Shown here piece after piece: positions 18,798 through 27,098 of a DNA stretch of 38,386 bases. The first letter of the stretch is position 1; the number at the start of each line of letters is the position of its first letter. The notes beneath the pieces were generated by a model that saw only the letters and a program-made list of their open reading frames with translations, was not told the origin of the DNA and made no database searches. Origin of the DNA: Desulfobacterales bacterium HSG2 (GTDB taxonomy: Bacteria; Desulfobacterota; Desulfobacteria; Desulfobacterales; 4be13); assembly GCA_030378035.1 (NCBI GenBank), contig JAUCGI010000035.1:1-38386 (forward strand). The letters run 5' to 3'. Position numbers and translations under genes: made by a program.

Positions 18798-19434
18798 GGA
18801 TTTGGCAATCCGACAGGAGCTTCGGTGGCTGCTCCGCGGAAATTTTATCTGAGCTGTCCGGATAACAGAGTCCGTTTCTTAACGCGAAAACAATATCCGC
18901 ACGGGACCGGACAGGTATCGCAAATCCGGTCCTTACCCTGCCGAGCTCTTCAAGGGTGTGCGCGTCACTGCCGCCGCTTTCTGCAAAAACATATTTCTGA
19001 CGCCAACTGTCAACACGCAGATTTTCAGCATCGGTGTTTCGTCCGTTGAAACTCTCCACAACATGACAGAACCCTTCCCGGATGACATATTCCCGAACGG
19101 GTCGCTTAGTCCTGAAGGGATGCGCGGCAATGGCAGCCCCTCCTCGACGGGCCACCACTTCAAACATCTGCACGGCATTCAGGTCGGGCGGGATATCCTC
19201 AAAAGGGCCGAAAAGGAGAAAATCACCATCCGGCGTGCTGTATTCCATACCAAACAGCACACACAGTCCGTTACCCTGTATCCCTTCGCTAAGGTATCGA
19301 CGGATTTCCATAGTCTGATGATCTGTAATGCAAACTCCGTCAAGGCCCCGGTTTTTTGCATGTTTCAGGATAGCATCAATTTTTAGTTGGCTGCACGAAG
19401 AAATTGTGGTATGAACATGAATATCAAAAAGCAT
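18748..19434 (-). CDS. PHP-domain metal-dependent phosphoesterase
   Basis: A 228-aa PHP-fold hydrolase. Metal ligands are visible in order: H6-x-H8 (DIHVHTT), D38-H39 (ITDHQ), E64 (GMEYS), H105 (AAHPFR), E127 (VESFNGR) and D157-x-H159 (GGSDAH), the full nine-ligand trinuclear set minus any I cannot place. The family includes phosphoesterases acting on nucleotides, nucleoside bisphosphates or histidinol phosphate; the substrate here is not predictable. The natural domain ends near residue 205. The remaining tail is encoded by the GGATTTGGCAATCC palindrome and the inverted-repeat element, so it is probably not ancestral. The ribosome site is weak. Confidence 0.87.
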   Translation of the reverse strand: MLFDIHVHTTISSCSQLKIDAILKHAKNRGLDGVCITDHQTMEIRRYLSEGIQGNGLCVLFGMEYSTPDGDFLLFGPFEDIPPDLNAVQMFEVVARRGGAAIAAHPFRTKRPVREYVIREGFCHVVESFNGRNTDAENLRVDSWRQKYVFAESGGSDAHTLEELGRVRTGFAIPVRSRADIVFALRNGLCYPDSSDKISAEQPPKLLSDCQIRGGFGVGPGYPVVISA

Positions 19435-19589
19435 GGCTCTTGAAAGTTGAAAGCTAAAAGTTAAAAGATAATTTCCCAGTCAAACTTTGGCCTTCTGAAT
19501 GACATAAGTTTTTGGGAAATGCAAATATTTAATTTCAATATCAAAGAGCATATCAATAGATTTAATCTATGACCCAATGTGCAACTTTT

Positions 19590-19892
19590 CTGATTATAAT
19601 GGATTTAGGGAGCCTTAAACATAAACGTGAACGTGAACGTGAACTTAAACTTAAACTTGAACTCAGACGTGATCATAAATGAATATTCACGTCAGGATTC
19701 ACTTTCAAATTCAAGTTCACGTTCAAGTTCACGTTCACGTTCAAGTTCAAGTTCACGTTCACGTTCACGTTCACGTTCAAGTTCACGTTCACGTTCACGT
19801 TCAAGTTCACGTTCAAGTTCACGTTCAAGTTCACGTTCACGTTTACGTTTACGGGCACGTTCACAGGGTTCCCCTAAATCCGTTATAATCAG
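19590..19892. mobile_element. Foldback element with hexamer minisatellite arms (copy 2 of the CTGATTATAA family)
   Basis: It starts CTGATTATAATGGATTTAGG (19590) and ends with the inverted counterpart CCTAAATCCGTTATAATCAG (19892). The left arm (about 19613-19670) has ACGTGA/ACTTAA hexamers; the right arm (about 19705-19860) has more than 20 hexamers of GTTCAC and GTTCAA, the reverse complement of the left. The arms are unequal in length, as expected from slippage. Long open frames through it encode Ser-Arg or Asn-Val repeats on either strand and are not taken as genes. No clear target duplication is seen. It forms the leader of the phosphoglycerate mutase gene. The rest of the gap (19,435-19,589) shows nothing recognisable. 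Confidence 0.82.
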
Positions 19893-19937
19893 GTGTTCTT
19901 CTATGATTTGCATATAACATATCAGCAGATAATTATT

Positions 19938-21257
19938 ATGCCAAAAAAATGTATTCTTATTCTTTTGGACGGTCTCGGAGACCGTTCTTATGAGGAACTC
20001 GGAAATCAGACACCGTTGCAGGCAGCGCGGACACCTGTTCTGGACAAACTGGCGGAGATGGGCGCGAACGGGCTTTATCATGCCAGTTTCGCTGGCCAGG
20101 CGTTACCCAGCGAAAACGCCCATTTTATGATGTTCGGCTATGATATGGCGGATTTTCCCGGAAGAGGCGTGCTGGAGGCGCTGGGTGCCGGAACAGAACT
20201 GACGCCCGGGGATGTTGCCATACTCACCCATTTTGTCAGTCTGAGTGAAAGAGACGGATATCTTGTGCTGGAAAAGCGCAAGCCCGAGATGTCAGAAAAT
20301 GAAATATCAGACCTGACTCACGTCGTCCGAGACTATGAAAATCAGGACGTAAGCATTGACTTCACATACACGGGAGGGATTCGGGGGATTCTCACCCTTC
20401 ACGGAGAGGTATCCCGCTTTATAACCGATACGGATCCTGTGCAAAAGGGGCTTCCCCTTGCTGCACTGAAACCCTGGGCAGATCACGCGCATAACCCTGC
20501 TGCCATCAGGACCGCGGACGTGCTGAAAGAATATCTTTTACAGGTATATCAGCGTTTAAAAGCGCATCCCGTGAATCTCTCTAAGCTCAGACAGGGGCTG
20601 ATGCCGGTGAACGGACTGGTCACCCAGCGCGCGGGGCAGTTGGGAACTCCCCCGCGTTTTTCCGAAAAATACGGACTCAGGGGGCTTTCCATTTCATCGG
20701 GAATTGTCTACTGGGGGCTTTGTGCATATATCGGGATGGATTACAGACGCGTAACAGATACCGGACATCCGGGAGACGATATTGCCGAACGTCTGCTTAT
20801 GGCCCGTAAATCGCTGGATGATTACGATATGATTCATATCCATACCAAAACCCCTGACGAAGCCGCGCATGAGAAGGATCCGGCCTTGAAAAAATCGGTT
20901 ATCGAATCATTGGACAGAGGCATTGGCCAGGCAATCCGAGTGTTCACGGATGATCCCCAAGTATTTGTCATTATCGCTTCCGACCACTCGACCCCGAGTT
21001 CGGGCCCCCTTGTTCATTCAGGCGAAACCGTGCCGCTGCTCTTTCACGGCAAGGGTGTCAGACGGGACCATGTGCGGCGGTTTGATGAAATCAGCGCGGG
21101 AGGGGGCGCGCTGGGATGTGTCCGGGGCAGGGAACTGATGTATCTGATGCTTAACCATCTGGACCGCTGCAAACTTCATGGACTTATGGACATGCCAGTT
21201 GATCAGCCCTTCTGGCCCGGAAATTATGAACCGTTTCGTATTCGGCAAATCCCGTGA
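19938..21257 (+). CDS. apgM: 2,3-bisphosphoglycerate-independent phosphoglycerate mutase, archaeal type
   Basis: A 439-aa enzyme of the alkaline-phosphatase superfamily that interconverts 3- and 2-phosphoglycerate in the cytoplasm (glycolysis/gluconeogenesis). Family marks: ILILLDGLGDRS with the metal-binding Asp, NQTPLQAARTPVLDKLAEMGANG, the nucleophile Ser region LPSENAHFMMFGY, DYDMIHIHTKTPDEAAHEKD and the second metal site IIASDHSTPSS with VHSGETVPLLF. Its length agrees with the archaeal/ApgM group rather than the 510-aa GpmI. Start ATG 19938 places the conserved MPKKCILILLDG at the N-terminus; no strong ribosome site is seen. A nucleotidyltransferase gene follows 111 bp later on the same strand. 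It is an ApgM-like paralogue if another mutase exists elsewhere. Confidence 0.9.
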   Translation: MPKKCILILLDGLGDRSYEELGNQTPLQAARTPVLDKLAEMGANGLYHASFAGQALPSENAHFMMFGYDMADFPGRGVLEALGAGTELTPGDVAILTHFVSLSERDGYLVLEKRKPEMSENEISDLTHVVRDYENQDVSIDFTYTGGIRGILTLHGEVSRFITDTDPVQKGLPLAALKPWADHAHNPAAIRTADVLKEYLLQVYQRLKAHPVNLSKLRQGLMPVNGLVTQRAGQLGTPPRFSEKYGLRGLSISSGIVYWGLCAYIGMDYRRVTDTGHPGDDIAERLLMARKSLDDYDMIHIHTKTPDEAAHEKDPALKKSVIESLDRGIGQAIRVFTDDPQVFVIIASDHSTPSSGPLVHSGETVPLLFHGKGVRRDHVRRFDEISAGGGALGCVRGRELMYLMLNHLDRCKLHGLMDMPVDQPFWPGNYEPFRIRQIP

Positions 21258-21368
21258 ATCTGCAAGGATTATGGGTAAGTAAGTAAGGATTATGCGTGCT
21301 CTCCGGAAGTTCTTCAGTCACAATTAAAAGCATCCTTTCCGGATGGATAATTAGAGGGATTACACACA

Positions 21369-21980
21369 ATGTCCACACAACAGACGTTTCATTATGAGAC
21401 CGGCGTGATTCACGGCCGGTTTCAGGTATTGCATAACGACCACCTTAAATATATTCTCGCGGGAAAAGAGTTTTGCGAACATCTTATCGTAGGAATTACC
21501 AACCCGGACCCTCTGATGACCAGAGATGAGGCTGCGGACCCGGTGAGAAGCGATCCTTTGGCAAATCCCCTGACCTATTATGAACGCTATGTTCTCATAA
21601 GAGCCGCTCTGGAAGAGGCCGGATTAGACCCGGGCCGGTTTTCCATCGTACCGCTGCCGATCAGCATGCCGGAACGCTATCAGTATTATGTGCCGCTGGA
21701 TGCCGTGTTTTTCCTCACCATTTACGATGACTGGGGCAGACAGAAACTCGCGTATTTCAAATCACTGGGACTTACCCCCCGTGTTCTGTGGGAAGTCACT
21801 CCGGATAAGAAGGGGATCAGCGCGGGTGACATCCGAAACCGGATGATCAGCCGGGAACCGTGGGAGGATATGGTCCCGGGAAGTGTGGCTGTTTTTATGA
21901 GAAAATGGGATATTCCCGGGAGACTGAGAACGATGAGGGGGTCAGTTGTTTGTGGTCAGTTGCCGGTTGTGAGTTGCTGA
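21369..21980 (+). CDS. NMN adenylyltransferase-type nucleotidyltransferase (NadM-like)
   Basis: A 203-aa cytidylyltransferase-fold protein that would join a nucleotide monophosphate to a phosphate group, most likely NMN plus ATP to NAD. It has the N-terminal GVIHGRFQVLHNDHLKYI, where H-N-D-H is the HxxH catalytic motif, a conserved core (LIVGITNPDP), and the second signature ISAGDIRNRMI (ISxxxIR). The end (from about residue 190, MRGSVVCGQLPVVSC) looks non-conserved and falls in a direct-repeat-like stretch (CAGTTG/TTGTGAG). It follows the phosphoglycerate mutase gene and may be co-transcribed. FAD synthetase or a glycerol-3-phosphate-type transferase is less likely given the GRFQ motif. Confidence 0.8.
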   Translation: MSTQQTFHYETGVIHGRFQVLHNDHLKYILAGKEFCEHLIVGITNPDPLMTRDEAADPVRSDPLANPLTYYERYVLIRAALEEAGLDPGRFSIVPLPISMPERYQYYVPLDAVFFLTIYDDWGRQKLAYFKSLGLTPRVLWEVTPDKKGISAGDIRNRMISREPWEDMVPGSVAVFMRKWDIPGRLRTMRGSVVCGQLPVVSC

Positions 21981-22034
21981 CAACAAACAACGGACAAGTC
22001 AGAAATGTTCATATCACAGCAAGGAGTCGGCAAG

Positions 22035-22457
22035 ATGAAAATTTTAATTGTAGATGATGAGGTTGTGAGCAGGAAAAAGGCTCAGAAGATTTTATCTCAA
22101 TTCGGGGAGTGTGACTTGGCGGTCAGCGGGAAAGAAGCCATGGAGACCTTCAAACGCTCCCACAAACAAGAATATCCTTATGATCTTATTATCATGGATG
22201 TTCTGTTACCTGATATGGATGGCATAGAAACCCTTAAAAATATGCGGGAATGGGAAGAGTCCGAATTAAAAATTCCCTTTGGAAAGGGGGTGAGAGTGCT
22301 GGTGGTTACAGCAACCGGTCTGGCCAATGTAATACCGTCATTTTATGAGGGATGCCAGGGATATATTGTAAAACCGTTTACCAAGGAAAAGCTGGTTGAC
22401 GCCATAAACAATATCGGATTTGATCTTAAGGAACTGTTTCAGAATAAACAGCTATGA
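22035..22457 (+). CDS. Single-domain response regulator (CheY-like)
   Basis: A 140-aa lone receiver: MKILIVDDE start with the acidic pair, phospho-acceptor Asp in LIIMDVLLPDMDG, Thr in VVTATG and Lys in YIVKPF; short extra helix at the end (LKELFQNKQL). There is a small insertion before strand 4 (EESELKIPFGKGV). ATG 22035 is chosen because AAGGAG lies about 10 bp upstream; the frame open from 22005 is not needed. It has no output domain, so it acts on a partner protein. It faces the large - strand signalling cluster across a foldback element, and could be a diffusible acceptor for its kinases (inference). Confidence 0.9.
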   Translation: MKILIVDDEVVSRKKAQKILSQFGECDLAVSGKEAMETFKRSHKQEYPYDLIIMDVLLPDMDGIETLKNMREWEESELKIPFGKGVRVLVVTATGLANVIPSFYEGCQGYIVKPFTKEKLVDAINNIGFDLKELFQNKQL

Positions 22458-22466
22458 AAAATATCT

Positions 22467-22734
22467 CTGATTATAACGCCTTTTGGGGAGACAGTTCCCG
22501 TGCCCGTGAACGTGAACGTGCCGTGCCCGTGAACGTGAACATGAACATGCCCGTGAACGTGAACGTGCTTGTACACATGCTCGTACACGACACATGTCCG
22601 TGTAGCGGACGCATGTTCACGAGTGCGTGTGTACGTTCACGTTCACGTTCACGTTCACGTTCACGGGCATGTTCACGTTCACGGGCACGTTCACGTTCAC
22701 GGGGACGTTCACGTTCACGGTTTTCAGAGTCCCC
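22467..22734. mobile_element. Foldback element with GTGAAC/GTTCAC arms (copy 3 of the CTGATTATAA family)
   Basis: The left end CTGATTATAACGCCTTTTGG (22467) is intact. The left arm (about 22495-22570) carries CCCGTGAACGTGAAC-type hexamers; the right arm (about 22632-22722) carries GTTCAC hexamers with GGGCAC variants. The centre (about 22571-22625) has a further palindrome (GTACACATGCTCGTACACGA region). The expected right end is degenerate: TCCCC is followed by a stretch containing GATATAATC that overlaps the 3' end of the kinase gene. It fills the gap between two convergent genes and could serve as a bidirectional terminator. Confidence 0.75.
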
Positions 22735-25119
22735 TTATATGATGGCTGTGATATAATCTTTCAAACGGGCAAATTCATCTTGAAGTTTTTTCAGGTGATT
22801 CCTGCTTTGGTTCATGTCACCTGACTCCCCCGCGCTTTCCAGTTCCGAGGCAATCCTGGAAAGAGGAACTGCTGTCAGATTTGCCGCTCCTCCCTTAATG
22901 GAATGCGCCTCTTTTCTGATTGTTCCGGAGTCTCCGGCGTCAATCGCCTGCTGAATCGTTCTGATCTGAGCGCGCACGTTCCTCAGAAATTCTTCCGCCA
23001 CATCCGTCAGAAATTCCTTATCTCCCTCAAATTCCTCAACAGCCTGTCTGAAATCCATCGGTTTTTCCTCTTCGGTCCGGTTCATCAGGGAGGGAACAGA
23101 TGTATCTCCCAAATCAGATATGAGCCACTGATCCACCACGCTCAGAAATCTTTCCCGCTTCAGAGGTTTGGCAATATGAGCGTCCATTCCGGCTTCCAGA
23201 GATTCGGCCCTGTCTGCTATCGTGGCGCGCGCTGTCATGGCAATAATCGGAATCCTTTTTTTTCGCCCGGCATCCTCTGTTCCGCTTTTCCCGCTGACAG
23301 ATTTCTCCATCCCGCGAATGATCATGGCTGCCTCACAGCCATCCATGACAGGCATGTGAATGTCCATCAGAATAAGATCATAATGCCGCTTTTTATAAGC
23401 ATCCACCGCCTGCTGTCCGTTTTCTGCCAGCTCGGCCTGATATCCGGCTTTGTGCAGATGTCTCAAAGCGACCTGCTGATTTGTCGAATAGTCTTCAACC
23501 ACCAGAATCTTATACTGTTTCCGAAGCGGCTCGGCAATCGTATGGCGAGTCACCAGCCGGGGGCCTGCCTGCTCGTCTTCTTCTGACAGGTCTGACAGCC
23601 CTGTGACAGAACTGATGGTCTTGTACAAATAACAGAGTCGGACGGGTTTGCTCAAATATCCCTTTATTCCCAGTTCCCTGCATTTCCGCCCTTCTCCTTT
23701 TCTGCCTATGGTTGCAAGCATTATAACCGGTATTTTCGCCAATGCTTCGATTTTTCTGATTTCCCTGACCAGCGTAAATCCGTCTGTCGGCATCATCCGG
23801 ATTTCCGTCAAAATCAGGTTAAGGGGATATGCCGGGTTTCTGAGAACCGACAGCGCCTCTTCTCCGCTGCATGCTGATTTCACGACACACGACCAGGCTT
23901 GCAGATATTCACTGAGAATAAACCGTATATGCTCATTGGGACTCACCACCAGGGCATTCAGACCCGACAGATCCGCAAACTCCCGCTCCCGGAATATCGT
24001 CATATCTGTCTGTTTGAGAAAATCCAGCGTGAACCAGAACTCGCTTCCCCTGCCTTCCGCACTGTGCATCCCGATTTCTCCTCCCATCACTTCAACCAGG
24101 CGTTTGGATATGGCGGTTCCCAGACCGGTGCCCCCGTATTTTCTGGTGGTCGAGCCGTCGGCCTGGGTAAAACTTTCAAAAATTTTTGCCTGCTTTTCCT
24201 CGGGGATGCCGATGCCGGTGTCCTGCACTGAAAACCGGAGTTTCACATGATTTCCCACGGCTTTCGCAATTTCTGCCTTGAGATATATGTCACCCTGGTG
24301 GGTAAATTTGACTGCATTATTGAGCAGGTTTGCCAGCACCTGCCTGAGGCGGTGGGGATCGCCTGTAAGCTGAACAGGGACATCCGGCGAAATAAAGAAG
24401 ATCAGCTCAAGCCCCTTGTTTTCGGCTGCAATGCTATGGGAGCTTGCCAAGTCTTCGATCAGGCTTCTCAGATTAAACGGGATGGACTCCAATTCCAGTC
24501 TCCCCGCTTCAATTTTGGAAAAATCGAGCATGTCATCGATGAGGTGAAGCAGGGAATTGCTCTCTGCCATAATAATCCGGGCAAAATGGCTCTGCCGGCT
24601 GTCCATATCCGTGTCCGTCAGCAATTCGGTCATGCCGATAATCGCATTCAGGGGCGTTCGGATTTCGTGACTCATATTCGCCAGAAATTCGGATTTGCTG
24701 CGGTTTGCTGCCTCAGCTTCTGTTTTGGCCCGCTCCAGCGATTTTCCGGACTCCCGGATTGCTATGGCGTTTCTGACTCGCGCTTCAAAAACCAGATCCC
24801 GGATCGGCTTGGTAATGTAGTCAATCGCGCCGATATTAAAACACTTGGCCAACGATTCTTCGCTGGTTTCCCCGGTCAGCATAATGACAGGAACCGCATT
24901 ATGTTCCGGGTGCGTTTTGAGTTGTCTGAGCAACGTGATCCCATCGGTTTCCGGCATATTGATATCCAGCAGAATCAGATCAAACGCCTCCTGTTCCAGC
25001 AGCGGAAACACATATTCGGGTTTAAGCACAAACTTGGAACGATAACCGAAGTCCGTAATTAAATGTCTGATCAACTGAATTGTCTGGGGGTCATCATCGA
25101 CAATAAGAATTTTACTCAT
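22735..25119 (-). CDS. REC-HisKA-HATPase-REC-REC-HPt hybrid kinase with one degenerate receiver
   Basis: A 794-aa soluble phosphorelay protein. Receiver 1 (1-120): D8/D9, acceptor D52, K104. Coiled coil 125-145; HisKA H151 (SHEIRTP); HATPase N-box LLNNAVKF and [10 protein letters not shown]. Receiver 2 (about 387-505) has lost the acidic pair (S393-P394) and carries Glu (E439) at the acceptor position (ILTEIRMMP), though K491 remains: a pseudo-receiver. Receiver 3 (about 536-665): E542/D543, acceptor D586, K651. HPt: H739 in [15 protein letters not shown] (25126-25132) precedes the ATG and lies within the remnant of a duplicated kinase end. It is the only protein of this cluster with an HPt, so it may be the relay hub. 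Confidence 0.93.
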   Translation of the reverse strand: MSKILIVDDDPQTIQLIRHLITDFGYRSKFVLKPEYVFPLLEQEAFDLILLDINMPETDGITLLRQLKTHPEHNAVPVIMLTGETSEESLAKCFNIGAIDYITKPIRDLVFEARVRNAIAIRESGKSLERAKTEAEAANRSKSEFLANMSHEIRTPLNAIIGMTELLTDTDMDSRQSHFARIIMAESNSLLHLIDDMLDFSKIEAGRLELESIPFNLRSLIEDLASSHSIAAENKGLELIFFISPDVPVQLTGDPHRLRQVLANLLNNAVKFTHQGDIYLKAEIAKAVGNHVKLRFSVQDTGIGIPEEKQAKIFESFTQADGSTTRKYGGTGLGTAISKRLVEVMGGEIGMHSAEGRGSEFWFTLDFLKQTDMTIFREREFADLSGLNALVVSPNEHIRFILSEYLQAWSCVVKSACSGEEALSVLRNPAYPLNLILTEIRMMPTDGFTLVREIRKIEALAKIPVIMLATIGRKGEGRKCRELGIKGYLSKPVRLCYLYKTISSVTGLSDLSEEDEQAGPRLVTRHTIAEPLRKQYKILVVEDYSTNQQVALRHLHKAGYQAELAENGQQAVDAYKKRHYDLILMDIHMPVMDGCEAAMIIRGMEKSVSGKSGTEDAGRKKRIPIIAMTARATIADRAESLEAGMDAHIAKPLKRERFLSVVDQWLISDLGDTSVPSLMNRTEEEKPMDFRQAVEEFEGDKEFLTDVAEEFLRNVRAQIRTIQQAIDAGDSGTIRKEAHSIKGGAANLTAVPLSRIASELESAGESGDMNQSRNHLKKLQDEFARLKDYITAII

Positions 25120-25145
25120 TGAGAGCCTCCTTGATTAAGAGATGA

Positions 25146-25260
25146 CTGATTATAACGCCTTTTGGGGGCGGGTGGATTCCGGGTCAAAAATGATAAAAAT
25201 CCTGCCGATTTTTATCATTTTTGCCCGGAATGACAGGTCTCGGAGCCTCGTTATAATCAG
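25146..25260. mobile_element. 115-bp MITE with 12-bp perfect inverted ends and 7-bp target duplication
   Basis: The ends CTGATTATAACG (25146-25157) and CGTTATAATCAG (25249-25260) are exact reverse complements. An inner palindrome (arms about 25177-25202 and 25208-25232, with AAAAATGATAAAAATC / GATTTTTATCATTTTT) makes most of the element foldback DNA. It is flanked by GAGATGA on both sides (25139-25145 and 25261-25267). The paralogous site at about 30,150 has a single GAGATAA with no element, so the insertion can be read directly. It lies 26 bp upstream of the kinase start but leaves the ribosome site intact. Confidence 0.9.
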
Positions 25261-25267
25261 GAGATGA

Positions 25268-25350
25268 AACTGCTCTTCATCAGATGCAAAGATAGCGTCT
25301 TCGATTTTCCTGGGAACTGACAGATATGGCGGGTCGGAATCTTTGCTCAT
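25268..25350 (-). pseudogene. Remnant of the 3' end of a hybrid kinase gene (segmental duplication)
   Basis: Reading from ATG 25350, the peptide KDSDPPYLSVPRKIEDAI and the following [12 protein letters not shown] match the C-terminus of the membrane hybrid kinase at 30120-32288 ([30 protein letters not shown]). The match resumes on the other side of the inserted 115-bp element as LIKEALNE and a stop overlapping the next kinase's ATG. The fragment thus came in together with the first part of the downstream kinase gene. Its ATG overlaps the TGA of the PP2C gene, so weak coupled translation is possible, but nothing suggests a function beyond providing the ribosome site. Confidence 0.85.
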
Positions 25351-27026
25351 TTTTGCAGCCTGTAAAGCAAAGTGACTTTGTTTCCTTTGGCATTGTATTT
25401 GAGTGAGTCCGCATTCATTTTTGCAAGAAAGATGCCTCTGCCGGACAACCGGGTGTTATTGCCGTTATGAGTCGGATCAGGAACCGACTGAGGATCAAAT
25501 CCGCCGCCCTCATCTTCCACCGAAATTTCCAGATGATCGCTGTCGAACATATATTCCACACGGATCAATCTCTCACCGTATTTGTCCGAATTTGACCGAT
25601 CCTTCAATATGTTCTGATATTCTTCCGAATCATTATCTTGCATTAATTCCTTCAAGCCTGACATTTCCAGATTTCCATGCTCGATGGCGTTCATCAGAAG
25701 CTCAAAGAATGCGATTTTCACTCTCTCAAAGTCCACACCTGATCTCTCTTCAATATTATGCATGATACGATGGAACGCTTCATCAATATTGAGAAATTTT
25801 GTTTGCATTTTAAAAATACATTTGTCAGGCCCGCAAAAGGTGTTCCATATCATTTTGGAAGAATTGCCGCAAAAACCGACGCCCGCGACAATGACATCAT
25901 CCTGAAACGTATCTTTTTGCTGAAACAGGGAAGCCTCTCTTACAATGCGATTAACCACATCATACGCGCTGTTTGTCTCTCCAATGCTCCTTTCCACGCC
26001 TTTATGTCCGAAAAATTCGCCACGCTCCGATTTTGCCTCGGTGATTCCGTCTGTGAAAAGAATAAGCAGATCGTCTTTTTCAAGTCTGAGACTTTCGCAC
26101 TCAACAACCAAATCCTCAAAAGCGCCGAGCGGCAGCCCGGTGGGTTTCAGGCATATCTTTTCATTGTCTCTGATGATGACAGGAGACGGCAGACCGCTGA
26201 GATAGTAATTCAATGTCATGGATTCCAAATCAATCTGTCCGCAAAAAGCAACAACCACGTCATCCGGGAGGCTGATCCAGCATAATATCCTGTTCAGATG
26301 TTTACATATTGCGGCAGGATCGGCGTTTATTTTCAAAGCTTCCCTGAAGAGTATTTTCAGGTTGTTGGCTGTCATGGCTGCGGGAATTCCGTGACCGGTG
26401 ACATCGGCAAGGAAGATGAGAAGACGTCTTTCATCCGCTTTCAGGACTTCAAAAACGTCGCCGCCGACAAGTTCCGCGGGAATACATCTCCCATGAATTT
26501 CCACACCCGCCATGACGGGCAACTGAGGCGCCAGAATCAGGTTATAGATATCTTTTGCCCTGGACATTTCCAGATTAAATATCTCAATCCGGCGTTCCAG
26601 ATCGGCATTTGCCTGTCTCAGATCTTTTAAAAGCCTCCTGTTTTCCATACGCAATCTGCGCTTTCCCAAAGCCTGGCTCACTCTGATGTACAACTCATCA
26701 ATCTCTTTGAGGGGCTTGGTCAGAAAATCAAACGCTTTGTTTTCTCTTAATGCTTCTATGGCATTTTCAGCAGTGGCAAATCCCGTAAGGATAATAACCT
26801 CAACATAATCATCCGTTTGTTTCAGACGCTTCAGAAGTTCCAGGCCGCTCATTCCCGGCATCTTTATATCGGCAATTACCAGATCAAAAGGTTCGGTCTG
26901 AAAAATTTCAAGCGCTTCTTCGCCGGAGGATGCGGTTCTGACATTATAATGTTCATACAACAGAACGGTTTCGAGTCTTTCCAAAATGTCCGGTTCATCA
27001 TCTACGACTAAAATTTTTTCATTCAT
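25347..27026 (-). CDS. Response regulator with PP2C (SpoIIE/RsbU) phosphatase and RsbW-like HATPase
   Basis: A 559-aa cytoplasmic protein with receiver (1-122, D53 acceptor, K104), coiled coil (125-160), SpoIIE-type Ser/Thr phosphatase (about 172-385) and a C-terminal anti-sigma-factor-kinase-like HATPase (about 405-558). Phosphatase metal ligands are present: D190 in GGDVFEV, D208 in ADVTGHG, D326 in FTDGITE and D376-D377. The HATPase keeps E442 and N446 in FFELLMNAIEHGN, plus DEGGGFDP and GRGIFLAK. It therefore carries both arms of a partner switch: dephosphorylating and phosphorylating an anti-sigma-antagonist, under receiver control. It is the only protein in this cluster with a clear output. 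No STAS or sigma gene is adjacent. Its last codons and stop arise from the duplicated kinase fragment. Confidence 0.93.
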   Translation of the reverse strand: MNEKILVVDDEPDILERLETVLLYEHYNVRTASSGEEALEIFQTEPFDLVIADIKMPGMSGLELLKRLKQTDDYVEVIILTGFATAENAIEALRENKAFDFLTKPLKEIDELYIRVSQALGKRRLRMENRRLLKDLRQANADLERRIEIFNLEMSRAKDIYNLILAPQLPVMAGVEIHGRCIPAELVGGDVFEVLKADERRLLIFLADVTGHGIPAAMTANNLKILFREALKINADPAAICKHLNRILCWISLPDDVVVAFCGQIDLESMTLNYYLSGLPSPVIIRDNEKICLKPTGLPLGAFEDLVVECESLRLEKDDLLILFTDGITEAKSERGEFFGHKGVERSIGETNSAYDVVNRIVREASLFQQKDTFQDDVIVAGVGFCGNSSKMIWNTFCGPDKCIFKMQTKFLNIDEAFHRIMHNIEERSGVDFERVKIAFFELLMNAIEHGNLEMSGLKELMQDNDSEEYQNILKDRSNSDKYGERLIRVEYMFDSDHLEISVEDEGGGFDPQSVPDPTHNGNNTRLSGRGIFLAKMNADSLKYNAKGNKVTLLYRLQK

Positions 27027-27039
27027 TTCTTGCCTCTTC

Positions 27040-27098
27040 TATTTATTTACATACGCTTCATCAGAATCCTGCCGAATTCGGCAGAGGAAGCTTTATCC
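27040..27098. repeat. Left copy of a 58-bp direct repeat flanking the palindrome array
   Basis: About 59 bp (TATTTATTTACATACGCTTC ... AGGAAGCTTTATCC) repeated at 27562-27619 with few changes and one base less. On the - strand it encodes IKLPLPNSAGF then TGA, the expected end of the upstream kinase, and so looks like the ancestral gene end left behind when the array arose. Confidence 0.8.

Noticed and set aside
19627..20081. Open frames on both strands coding Ser-Arg, Val-His and Asn-Val repeats
   Set aside because: A 6-bp repeat keeps all frames open; the peptides are pure repeat products.
22454..22756. 100-aa frame whose ATG overlaps the receiver gene's stop
   Set aside because: It looks translationally coupled, but beyond a few codons it runs through the foldback element and encodes only repeat peptide.
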